A stretch of DNA of 64,000 nt, taken from Nannochloropsis oceanica (Eukaryota; Sar; Eustigmatophyceae; Eustigmatales; Monodopsidaceae). The stretch lies in assembly GCA_004519485.1 (NCBI GenBank), contig CP038125.1:124001-188000 (forward strand). The letters are read 5' to 3'. Shown one piece after another: positions 50,321 through 60,128 of this stretch. The notes beneath the pieces were generated by a model, which saw only the letters and a list, made by a program, of their open reading frames with translations, was not told where the DNA came from and did not search any database. The position numbers and the translations under genes are program-made. Each line of letters begins with the position of its first letter. Position 1 is the stretch's first letter.

Positions 50321-51565
50321 GCTTTCGGCTGCAAGTATTTCGGGGTTCAAGCGCCGGCGTTGTCAACCCTATCGGTTAGCCTCGCGTTCGACTTGGTTGC
50401 GTGGCCTCTGTACAGAATTGTTACGCAGGTGGCCTGAGCCCCGGCCTCGGTTACGGCCCCGGCCCCGGCCCTGCCCTTGCCTGCGACCCCAGATGGGTCA
50501 GGTTGAGTTGTATCATCGTCGCCATATGCGAATTTGCTGCCAAAATGTGTCGTGCGTTGAAAACGACCACGACCCAACTGCTGCGTCTTGCTCATTGCCA
50601 CTTACATGGCCGTTCTCGTCGTCTTCACCACCATTTATACCCCCGCACAGGTGGACAACAGGCGTGGCGGTGCTGTGCTGTGAGTGAGGGTTGGAGAGTA
50701 GAAAGAGGGCATTGAGCTGTGTTGCAAGGTGGATCGGCCTGGGGGAAGGATGATGATGATGATGATGATGCATTAAGACGCATCCCCCTTGGCAAAGAAT
50801 GCAATGGTATGGATAGCATGGGAGAAGGAGGAGAGGAGTAGCACGGTGCAAGGGGTCTGTTGTGTGTTATGAAGGCCCATGGCCAATGCCCATATTTTGA
50901 ATGCGTCATAATCAATATTACCCTCCAGTCTCCACCCTCTCCCCTCAATAAACCATGACAAGAGCAAAGAAGGGAGCTACGCTACTCAGTGCATGGTCAG
51001 TGTACGGGAGTGCGCTCTTAAGACGCTTGTCTCATTTGTGCCCTGGTCGAGGGAAGAGGAAATTGACTCGAGGGGAGTTGGAGGGGGAACGATGATTTAT
51101 GGACCCGCGGGCCGCAGAACACTCCAAATTGAGGCACGGGAAGTTCAAAACCACACAAACCACGGGACGACGTCACAAAGATTGCATAGAATCTTGTGCA
51201 TTGTATTTTTCTCCAGGTGTATTGCTAAGTGTGTATATGCTTTAATGGTTTGTGGAAGGAGAAGATCGCGGGAAACCATCGTTTTAAGTGCGCGACAGAC
51301 ACGGACAGACAATAATCGATCAGTCTTAGACCTTGTTCAATCAAGTTCAATGACTGCTGCCATGATCTTTTGTGCCTCCTCCTCTTTCTGTTGATATATC
51401 AACGTGGCCGCCCGGCTGAGCATCCTGTCTTGTCTGTCTGAAGAATGTGCTTTAGGAGGAGCTACTGGAGACCATAGGTGTCGCTCCAGCTGCTCCGAAA
51501 TATAAATTGTTCTGCTTGTGCCATCACCTCACTTACCCTCCGACAGACTCGCCCTTGCACATAGG

Positions 51566-53396
51566 ATGAAAACACTGGACTCCTTGACAGTGGTGACATC
51601 CACCATCCCCGTCACATCCGTCTCCTTGGCGTTCTTGGCGCTCTCAGGCTTGGTGGCTGTGGTCATCCATTATGGGCACGGAGGACCCAAAAGCAGACAG
51701 GGCGCCTTGCCTGGACCTGCGGGGGATGGTCCCTTACTGGACAATAGCCTGGAAGTCCAGGCGAATCTGCCACGCTTGCTTGACTGGTTGCTGGAACAGT
51801 CGCTGAAGTACGGGGGGGACGACGGGCTGGGTACGTGGAGCTTCAAAATTTTCATGCAACCAAACATGATCTTGACGCACAATCCGGATAACGTGCGGCA
51901 TATCCTGACGAACATCAACACCTACGGAAAGGGGCCTGTCTGGCGCGAGAACTTTTACCCCATCCTTGTACGTGCAGCGGTGCCAACACGGAAATGATGG
52001 GGGGGGAGGGAGGGAGATTGGCACCCTGGGGGGAAATAGGGATGAGGCAGTACCTACACATCCATTTGAAGGTTCTATGTTGCTCCTTTTTCTTTGACCA
52101 CATTACTAACAAACTTTATCTCTTCCTCTTATTCCACCCACTTTGCATTTTTATAAGGGTGATGGCATCTTCTCGGCTGACTTTGATAACTGGCTGATGC
52201 AACGGAAGAGGGCTGCCAACATGTTCAAAGTGACCAACTTCAAGAATTCCATGCTGGAGGCCGTGCGGAGCAAGTGCCTGAAATGTTTAGATTTGATCCG
52301 TGACCAGGTCAAAGAATCGACCGCCTCCGCTGCGGCGCCTACGTCGGTGGTGGACTTGCAGGAGTACTTCTTCAAGATGACGCTAGACACGATCGGGGAG
52401 ATCGCCTTTGGCCAGGACTTGGGGGCGCTGAGCGGGAAAAACCTAGACTTTATGGAGGCATTTGATTACTGCCAGATGTATATCAGTGACCTCTTCTTCC
52501 GGCCGGGCCCCGCCTGGCTGTGGAATTATTTTACCCCTGCGGGTTGGTGCTTTCGAGCCAAGACTAAGGTATTGCAGCAATACGGTTCGTCGCTCGTCAA
52601 GGAGATGATCGCGCGGGAACTGGAGGACAAGAACGAGGAAAGCGAGGATGTGGATGGGGGGCACGAACATGGGCACGAGAGGAAGGAGACCATCTTGTCT
52701 TACTTCTTGCAGAAGGAATCCCGCGAGTCCCTGAAGCATGATCCCCGCACGGTGAAGTTCCTGGCCGACGTAATTATGAACTTTCAGCTCGCGGGCCGCG
52801 ATACTGTGGCGCAGGCATTTTCCTGGGCAGTGCACCTGCTTTCCCTTCATCCTGATATCCAGGAGAAGGCTTACCAAGAGGCCCAAGCCATGCTGGGCTC
52901 GCCAACGGCCGCGGCCAGTGCCACGTTTGACCAGATTCAGCGATTAGAATACCTGCACGCCGTGGTGACCGAGGTGCTCCGCCTGTATCCGAGCGTGCCC
53001 AAGGAGGGGAAGTGGGTCTTCAAGGACGATGTCCTGCCCGACGGCTCGCATGTCGCCAAGGGCTCCTGGGTTTTGTTCGTGCCCTATGTCATGGGTCGCC
53101 TCGACACACTGTGGGCGGATGCGGGTGCCTTCAAGCCCGAGCGGCATCTGAACAAACCGAAGCCCTCCAACTTCATTTTCACAGCCTTCCAGGGCGGCCC
53201 GCGCATATGCCTGGGCGTGAATCTGGCCTACATGCAGCTGCAGTATGGGCTGGCTTTGCTGCTGCTCTCCTTCAAGCTTGAGCCCGTGAATGGGGGAAAG
53301 GAGGTGCTGCCCCTGCAACACTCCACCACCTTGCCCTCCCAGAAAGGTGTCCGCCTGCAGGTCACGCTTCGGCACGCGACAGCCGGGGGAGGCTGA
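51566..53396 (+). CDS. Cytochrome P450, CYP86-clan-like
   Basis: Two exons: 51566-51967 and 52158-53396 (546 aa), 190-nt intron. N-terminal anchor SVSLAFLALSGLVAVVIHY, then the Pro-rich hinge LPGPAGDGPLLDN. P450 motifs in order: WLMQRKRAANMF (C-helix), AGRDTVAQAFSW (I-helix), EVLRLYPSVP (ExxR), FKPERHL (PERF-like) and the heme loop FQGGPRICLG with ligand Cys about 485. The I-helix AGRDT and heme loop GPRICLG are typical of CYP86/CYP704-type fatty-acid omega-hydroxylases, so ER hydroxylation of fatty acids or cutin/algaenan precursors is a reasonable guess. An acidic/His insert (EESEDVDGGHEHGHER) sits before the I-helix. The 5' end of Helitron B lies 247 bp upstream of the start, so it may overlap the promoter. 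Confidence 0.88.
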
Positions 53397-54169
53397 AAGA
53401 AGATGTAATCAGAGCAGTGATTGGAGGGGGAGAAGTGCGAGAAGGAGTGGGCGTTTGGCGCGAACGACCGAGAGGAGGGGAGGACGGGAGAGAGACAGCA
53501 GATAGGCCAGGACATACATAGAAGGGCGAGGTTGTGCAGTCCGTGAATTGAATAGTGTTTTGTTATGTTTGATAGACGATGATCTAGCCCAGAAACGTAT
53601 AATCATGAACAAAGTTGCGGTAATAAGAATGCAAGAGGGAACAAAGCAGCAGCAGCAGCAGCAATGACAAGAACAAGACTTGGTTGAATGCAAAGCAGTT
53701 AAGCGCGTCCTTGTCCGTAGTTAGGCATGCGAGTGGCGAGTGACACAAACGAACGAGGACGTGCGAGGATAATGCTCGTATAATTGATTTTGCTTTGTAC
53801 TTCCGTCGTGGGCTAAGGCAATTTTGTCAATCTTCACAAGAAGGAAAAGCCACTCGTTCGGCCATAAATTCATTCTGCTTATTTATATTTTCATTCTGGA
53901 TTTCAACACCGACCGCAACTTCTATATGCTCTACCGTTCTTTATAAAATGGTAGTCCACATTGATCATGCAGCTCGGAGAGTGTGTAACTCAGCTCATGA
54001 CAACCTGTGGAGCGACAAAGGAGGAAGAACAGGTGGAGCAGAAGTTTGTGTTGAGCATTGTTCGTTAGTGACGGAGGGAGGGAGGGAGTGAGGGAAAAAC
54101 GGTAATGACGTAGGAGAGGATAGTATCAAAAGGGAATGGGCAGATTATTTTTGCTGATACTCAAACGTA
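53397..54169. other. Intergenic downstream of the P450
   Basis: P450 3' flank. Contains a (CAG)n run of five or more units at about 53647-53662 and a GGGAGGGAGGGAG tract near 54074. No gene seen. Confidence 0.5.
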
Positions 54170-56560
54170 CTAAGGATTGGATTTGGTGCAGTGCATCTTC
54201 ATGCTCAGGCCATTCAATCTGTCTGCGTTAGGCACAAGGTCTTCGGCGCGGATCAAATCCACCTCAAATTTGTCTAGATTTTTGTGCACGTCAAAGCTCG
54301 TGACTGAGTGCGATGCCTGGTGCTGAAATAGCGACGATGGGGAGAAAGTGTGCCGCCACACTTTCGCCGATACTGCCGCCAAACGAATGCCCGCTCAGCA
54401 CCACCTTTCGATCAAGAATATTTTCCAAATAGCTCTATAATAGTGTAGGGAGAGCTGCCGGTTGGCAGGCATGGAATTAAATTTGAGCTTGAGGTGCAGG
54501 TGTAAGAGGTAGAGGTAGAGGAGGTTCGCAGTCCACACGGAGGGAAGGCATTGGACGAGCGGCACCAACATACCGACCACCAACAAAAGGCTCTGTGAGT
54601 GGATTTAGTTTGTGGGAAAGAATGCGGTACGAAGTATGTACTACGCACATACACGCGCGCGCCTGCCGCTCCGTCCCCAATGCACGCGTACCCATCAAAC
54701 ATAACCATGTCTTGAAAAACGTCGAAGAGATTGGTGGGATTAGTCCCGGAAGTGTTGAGGCGTCTACTGTACATGTCGAGAAAAACAACGCCCTGTTTTT
54801 TCCCGGACTGGGGGCTTGTTTCACTTTTCACTTGGCCGGGTCGGAAGCAGCGGAAAGGCGGACAAATCTCGCTTGAGGTAGGCCAAGAAACAGAGTCCGG
54901 CATAGTCCAGAAGAGGCAATTCGTAGAAATTGAGGTCGCACAAAGGGTAGTTTGGAGCAGAGGATGCGAAGCCGGAGGAGGATATGGAGGTTATGGAATA
55001 AAAAGGGTGCAGCACGATTGACCCTGGCCCAAGGCCTGAGGTAATATTGAGATGCCTACTTAAAAAGCTGGACGCGGAAGATACTATCGACTTGGTTCTG
55101 GCTCAGGCCGTCTGTCGCTGGCTGCAGATGCCGGTCGCCGTGCCACACCTGGTACAGAGCCATCAAGACAGCGAGGCCCGTCAGACCAAACGCCCACACG
55201 TCCTCATAATGCCACCGTCCTTGAATCTGCCAGTCCAACAAAGCAGACGTGGCAAAGCGTGAGTAGAAGGAGTGCATCAGATGGTGTACGGGTGGCCAGA
55301 GCGTAGGTCAGAAGGATAAAAAGAACGCCAGCGGTGTGCTTGCGGACCGACTCCCAAAGAGACAAGAGTGTGCACCTCGATGCGCGCCCAGGGGGTGATC
55401 TTGGAGAGGCTCAGACTGTTAAAAACCACCAGCAGCGTGAAGAAGGAGGGTAAGTTGCAATACCGATGCATGCTCACACTGTAGGCGAAGCCGGTGAAAA
55501 TCTATGAGGCTTGTCGGCTGTGGGCAATGGAGGCCGTCCAAGTCGCACGGTCTAGGAGGTGAGTGCCATTCGTCAACGCCTCGTATGTGAACATTCCAAA
55601 GGCGGCCAAATTGGTTATTACGAGGGCCAGGCTATTGAACGCCACCCTCTGCCTCTCCAGCTCGTCGTGTTGGGTGTCTTGTTTCAGCTGGAGCAGTTCC
55701 CGGCCTTCCCCACAGGTCAGGTAGTTTCGCATCGAATGAAAAAGCAGAAGCACGTCCAAGGTCGCCACGTAGTAGATGATGGCCTTGCACACGTGTCGAC
55801 GAGGCTGCGGATGTCGCTTGCGGCCGTGGCGTGGCGTCACTGAGGGCTTCGGACAGCCATCCTTGACTGGCGTGGCGTCACTGAGGGCTTCGGACAGCCA
55901 TCCTTGACTGCCACTGCTTTCACCCCTTGTTGGTAGCATTCATACAGCCGCCATGCAGAGAGCTCAATGGCTGTGTTGACGCCAAAGATGTGGCAACGGC
56001 TCAGCCAGACAATGGGAGGCTACCTTGTTGGATGACGAGGAGGGTGAGGCCGTAAAGATTGCTGCAGGAAGTGAGTTGCAGGACGGCGATGAGACGCTGG
56101 AGACCGTGCGGACGAACAGCAATAATACTTCGAAGACGACTGTAACTTCGTGCGCAGGGAGTGTGAAGAGAAAATGGTTGAAGCAAAAGCTATCCGACAG
56201 GTCATTAAAATTCCATGGTAGTTAAGAGTTTCATCAGCCAAATGTCAGGTCAGGTTCAACCCAACCTTGTTTCCTCTCACTTCATTCAGCAAGCCGGGAT
56301 TGAGCAAGGATGACTATGCCGTCGAGTCCAGTACCAGCTCGCAAATGGACACCAAAAAGTTGCGCAAAGCAGCCCTGGTCCCGATAGTGGAGAGGCATAA
56401 ACGCACCCAGTCCGCCCAGCCCTGGAGATGTGGCACGTCACCAACGTCCTTGAAGAGGATGCCCTTGGCGGTGTTGGACCAGGCAGTAGCAACAGACATG
56501 AAACGAACAAGGATAAAAAAACTAAAGCCCTGTAAATATGTGGACCAGAACAATTCTTCA
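54170..56560 (-). pseudogene. Multi-membrane-span class-3 lipase (DAGL-like), probably decayed
   Basis: Minus-strand segments in different frames together resemble a lipase with several N-terminal transmembrane helices. Membrane part: FSFFILVRFMSVATAW and ADWVRLCLSTIGTRAALRNF (about 56550-56310), AIIYYVATLDVLLLFHSM and NSLALVITNLAAFGMFTYEA (about 55800-55580), then SFFTLLVVFNSLSLSKITPW and DVWAFGLTGLAVLMALYQVW (about 55460-55140). Lipase part: LCDLNFYELPLLDYAGLCFL, VFQDMVMFDGYACIGD, the nucleophile elbow VVLSGHSFGGSIGES (about 54400) and the end DLIRAEDLVPNADRLNGL. Some breaks can be introns, but others fall inside conserved blocks: within the segment after TPWARIEVHTL, just after APGIALS, and a 41-bp tandem duplication (not a multiple of three) at 55828-55909. 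I judge it a pseudogene; sequencing error is the alternative. Confidence 0.6.
55828..55909. repeat. 41-bp perfect tandem duplication
   Basis: GGCGTGGCGTCACTGAGGGC... (41 bp) occurs twice head to tail inside the decayed lipase gene. The two units look identical, so the event is recent. Confidence 0.92.
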
Positions 56561-57495
56561 GACTATATATATATCCTACCACACCACATGCTTTGGTGCA
56601 TGGATTGGAGGTTGTGGAAAGACTCCCGGTACCTCGACGGGGAGAGGCTAAGGCATAAGCACTCTCACCCTGCGCCATTCTGTACGCACCGCTTTGATCT
56701 ACCATTCAAGCGGCAAATATTGCGCTGCTGCTTTCCATTTGAAGTAGAATGCCCGTTGTCTGTCCCACCGTTGCTCTGAGAGGTTTCATACCAGAAAAGG
56801 ACGCGTTGAGATGCTGGACCGAGCGGAAGAGCGGAAGATATTGGGAAGTCATCGTCATCGCCAAAAAACCTGGCAGAGGAGGAGGCAATATGGCAGTGGA
56901 ACCAAACAGAGGCCTGTGTTCCAGTAGTAGGTAGGGTAGGAGTGTAGGGGGGAAGACTTGATGCTTGATGCCTACGATTCCTTTCCTATCTTGTCGGCCG
57001 CGGCTGCACGAGGCTTCGGAAGTTTCCTGGTGTTATTTGTCCCAGGAAAAAGATGTTAGAGGCCAGTAGCGTGAGACTAGAAATTGGTAGAAGTGAGATG
57101 CAACATGCACGGGCTCGGACATATCACGACTTGATGACGCCAGCAAGCTGCGGCCAAAACCATCAAATCAGTTAGCGTGCAACTCAGCGTCTTGTCCTCA
57201 AGCAAATCAACACGCGACTTGCCTACGAACATACCCCCGCACTATCTCGTGCCGTTATTCTCAGGATTATCTATTTGTGAGTGCGGAACGTGCAGCGACT
57301 CTACAGTTCAGCCCCTCTGCCCGATACGCAAACGAAGAAGCAACACGCCAGGGCCAGTTCCAGCGAAGTCTTCTCACACTGCCTTCTCATTACGCCCCCG
57401 GACACAAACACAGAAACAGGCAGCCAGGCGATTGCATCCAGCAATCACACAGAAGAAGACTTTCGAGCCGCCGGGCCCTCTTTTCGTTCTCAGTC
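56561..57495. other. Region between the lipase relic and PSMB3
   Basis: 5' side of both divergent units. The PSMB3 promoter must be here. Open frames 57177-57660 plus are not conserved and are interrupted by the start and splice sites of PSMB3. Confidence 0.5.
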
Positions 57496-58984
57496 ATGGT
57501 ACGTACATGTGTGCGCTCCAGCCCTCCCCCTAACCTCATATCTCCTCGCCAAATCGATTCTCCATCGTCCGGCAAGGCTTGGGCGCGGCCAAAAAGGCCA
57601 CCCCAAGCAGTCACCCTGGACTCATCTCACCTGCACCCACATGCACACACAAACAGTCCATCTTAGAGTATAACGGCGGTGCATGTGTGGCCATGGTGGG
57701 CAAGAACTGCGTGGCGATTGCCAGGTAAAGAGAGAGGGGGATGATAACGAGTACGGTAGGTTTGGAAGTGTTGGCAGCAGAGGGTTATGAACGCACTGCT
57801 CGGTTATGCTTCATAATTGTTATCGCAGCTAACAGTCGGGAGTTATTAATTGTGCCTGTGAAAAAACATGTTCAATAAAGTAATCTCTCGGACAGCGGCG
57901 GCAAGTGTAGAATTCGCTTCGCTTTCTAGCTCTTGAACTTCCACACTCATACGTGCCTTTACTCTACCCCTTCCATCCCTCTCCACGCAGTGACTTGCGT
58001 TATGGTGTGCAGGCACAAACGGTGTCATGCAATTTCCCCAAGGTATGCCTCGCTCCGTCTTCTCTTTCGCCATGTCTACAATTTGTGTCAGTGTCTACAT
58101 GCATGCTCCACTGCCCTCCCCGCAAGTTAAGGCCCCCAGTAAATTGCAGAGGCTTCCCTTTCACTCAGCAATCGCTAGCTGCGGTTGCTGAACTCACCAC
58201 CCGTATCTTCTACTTTTCCTTCTCTTTCCTACTCCCATCCAGGTGTACAAAATGAGCGACCGCCTGTTCGTGGGCCTGTCAGGCCTTGCCACCGACATCC
58301 AGACCTTGGAGCAGCTGCTGCGCTTCCGGCTGAATATGTACAAGCTACGTGAGGAGCGGGACATCAAGCCCGAGACCTTCTCCGCCCTCCTCTCCCACAT
58401 TCTGTATGAAAAACGCTTTGGGCCCTACTTCGTCGAGCCCCTTGTGGCGGGTCTCAAAACCGAGGATAACACGCCTTTCATCTCAGGCATGGACCTGATA
58501 GGTGCCCCTGTCTTCGCCAAGGATTTCGTGGTGGCGGGCACGTGCGCAGCCAATCTGTACGGGCTGTGCGAGTCCATGTGGAAGCCGGATCTGGAGCCGG
58601 AGGAGCTGTTCGAGGTGCTGTCCCAGTCACTGCTTGCCTCCGTAGACCGCGACGCGCTCAGTGGCTGGGGCGCAGTGGTGCACATCATGTATGTTTCTTT
58701 TGGCGGGGCAGAGGACAAGAAGGAGTCAGGAGGGGGTTTGGATTCGAATTGGTGGGGGAATGAGGAAGAGTATGGAGGGGGATGAAAACGTTTCACTACT
58801 TTGGCCGTAGAGTTTATCGGTTCCTGGCCCGCTTACATGTTGTCACATAACAAGTCTTACGCGCAGTGTTGATTGCATGCCGCTTGCCGTAACTTCACCC
58901 TTTCGCCCCTCTTTCCCTCCCACCCCGAATCACAGCACCCCTGAGGGAGTCACCTCGCGGACACTCAAGACCAGACAAGATTAG
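57496..58984 (+). CDS. PSMB3: 20S proteasome subunit beta-3
   Basis: Five exons: 57496-57498, 57657-57724, 57991-58042, 58243-58688, 58936-58984, giving 205 aa, the usual beta-3 length. The first coding exon is the ATG alone; the donor GTACGT follows directly, and exon 2 continues SILEYNGGACVAMVGKNCVA, matching the animal start MSIMSYNGGAVMAM. Later: DLRYGVQAQTVSCNFPKVYK, MSDRLFVGLSGLATDIQTLE, LLSHILYEKRFGPYFVEPLV, AGTCAANLYGLCESMWKPDL, and the end TPEGVTSRTLKTRQD. Beta-3 is a non-catalytic ring subunit; consistently, no processed Thr1 is seen. A retained fourth intron would end in a low-complexity GGGLDSNWW tail instead of the conserved end. Highly confident. Confidence 0.95.
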
Positions 58985-59119
58985 AGGGACGGAAAGAAAA
59001 TGTCACAAGGGTGTACACACACTCTGGGATAGTGAGAAGCATGGGAAGGTTGAGGGTTAGGGGGAGGGGAGGGTAGTAGACCGAAAAGAATCAGACTAAG
59101 TGCCAGGCGGAAAACGCGG

Positions 59120-59155
<36 letters not shown>
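59120..59155 (+). repeat. Poly-A run (36 A)
   Basis: Uninterrupted A from 59120 to 59155, 17 bp outside the left end of the Fanzor element. On the minus strand it is a T-run directly downstream of the nuclease gene end. It could be slippage or an old retroposed tail; no body of a retroposed copy is apparent to its left. Confidence 0.95.
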
Positions 59156-59157
<2 letters not shown>

Positions 59158-59172
59158 GTGTTTGTACGCCTA

Positions 59173-59409
59173 GCTCTTTTGAGCTGCGTTCCTACATCTC
59201 TCTAGAACTATCGCATGCAACCTGACGTCTTCGAGGACTTGCATACGAGGGGGAGCCTTCAAACAATAAATTGTTGTCATCCCTTATTTCTCGTCCGAGT
59301 TTTTCTAGCGACTTTAATAGTTTTTTTGACCTGGCAAAGTCCCCGGACGGCCCACACAGGGCCAGGAGGAGAAGGGGGAGGAAGATAAAAGAGGAGGTCA
59401 GCGGGAAGG
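59173..59409 (-). ncRNA. Candidate omega (guide) RNA region downstream of the Fanzor gene
   Basis: Lies between the Fanzor stop (59410) and the element edge, the place where TnpB and Fanzor elements make their omega RNA, whose 3' end runs into flanking DNA as the guide. All four copies of this end in the window keep two palindromes although their bases differ: stem GCATGCAA.. and stem AACAA../..TTGTT (AACAAT/ATTGTT, AACA/TGTT, AACAA/TTGTT). The outer boundary is fixed by the TA junction. The RNA itself is inference; TIR function alone could also conserve the palindromes. Confidence 0.4.
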
Positions 59410-60128
59410 CTACATATAGAGTGTCCGCATGTCCTGCCGCGGTTGACCAAACCGAAGATCATGGGGACGAGCTTCTCCACGGACCATACTCCTGTACACC
59501 CGCAGGATGTTGCGTGCCCCATTGCCGTCCCGAGACACGAACTGTTTACAGGTGTTACACCAATACAGTCCTCGGATGGCCCGCCCATGACCTCCTCCTC
59601 TGCTTCGTCCTCGTTCTCCTCCGCCTCCGCCTCGTTCTCCTCCGCCTCCTTCTCCTCTAATTCCTCCGCCTCCACCCCCTCCTCCTCCTATGCCTCCTCC
59701 TCCGCCTCCTCCGCCTCCGCCTCCTCCGCCTCCTCCGCCTCCTCCTCGTCCTCCTTCTCCTCCTCCTGCTCCTCTGTCCTCTCCTCCTCCTCCTCCTTCC
59801 CCTCCTCCTCCTCCTCCTCCTCCACCTCCTTCTCCACCACCTCCTCCTTCTCCTCCTTCTCCTCCTCCTCCTCCTCCACCACCTCCTCCTCCTCCTCCAC
59901 CACCTCCTCCTTCCCCTCCTCCTCCTCCTCCACCACCTCCTCCTCCTCCCACCACCTCCTCCTCCACCTCCTTCACCTCCCCCTCTTCCCCCTCGTCGGC
60001 GCGCCCTCACTATCTTTCTCTTTCCCTTCTCCATTCCTCCAGCAAGTGCCGCACGAATTCTACCAATGGTTGCTAGTGCTCGTGCTGCCTGTTCTCCGGG
60101 TAAAGAGAGTATAGTGGGGATTCCTCTC
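59173..60128 (+). repeat. Left inverted arm of the Fanzor element
   Basis: Pairs with 61767-62682. It contains palindromes GCATGCAA/TTGCATAC (59213-59220, 59239-59246) and AACAAT/ATTGTT (59262-59275), the GTCCGAGTTTTTCTAGCGAC block, the antisense of the Fanzor C-terminus (59410-59590), and a CCT/CTC tract (59590-59990). It is 40 bp longer than the right arm, mostly through indels in the tract. Confidence 0.88.

Larger units (their letters stand above)
48779..51319 (-). mobile_element. Decayed Helitron (copy B)
   Basis: 2541 bp, 5' to 3' on the minus strand. Ends: 5' A/TCGATTATTGTCTGTCC at 51319, 3' hairpin CGGG-CGTA-CCCG followed by CTAG/T at 48779. Same family as copy A, with matching terminal regions, but it keeps about 1.7 kb of interior that A lacks, including pieces of the Rep-protein N-terminal (Helitron-like N) region on the minus strand and a helicase tail on the plus strand near the 3' end. 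Rep catalytic HUH motifs were not found, so it is not autonomous. Confidence 0.85.

Noticed and set aside
59120-59155. Poly-A run as the tail of a retroposed copy
   Set aside because: No target-site repeats or gene-like body to its left; plain homopolymer expansion explains it.
59690-60076. Poly-Pro and poly-Ser frames in the Fanzor arms
   Set aside because: Translations of the GGA/CCT microsatellite in non-coding frames.
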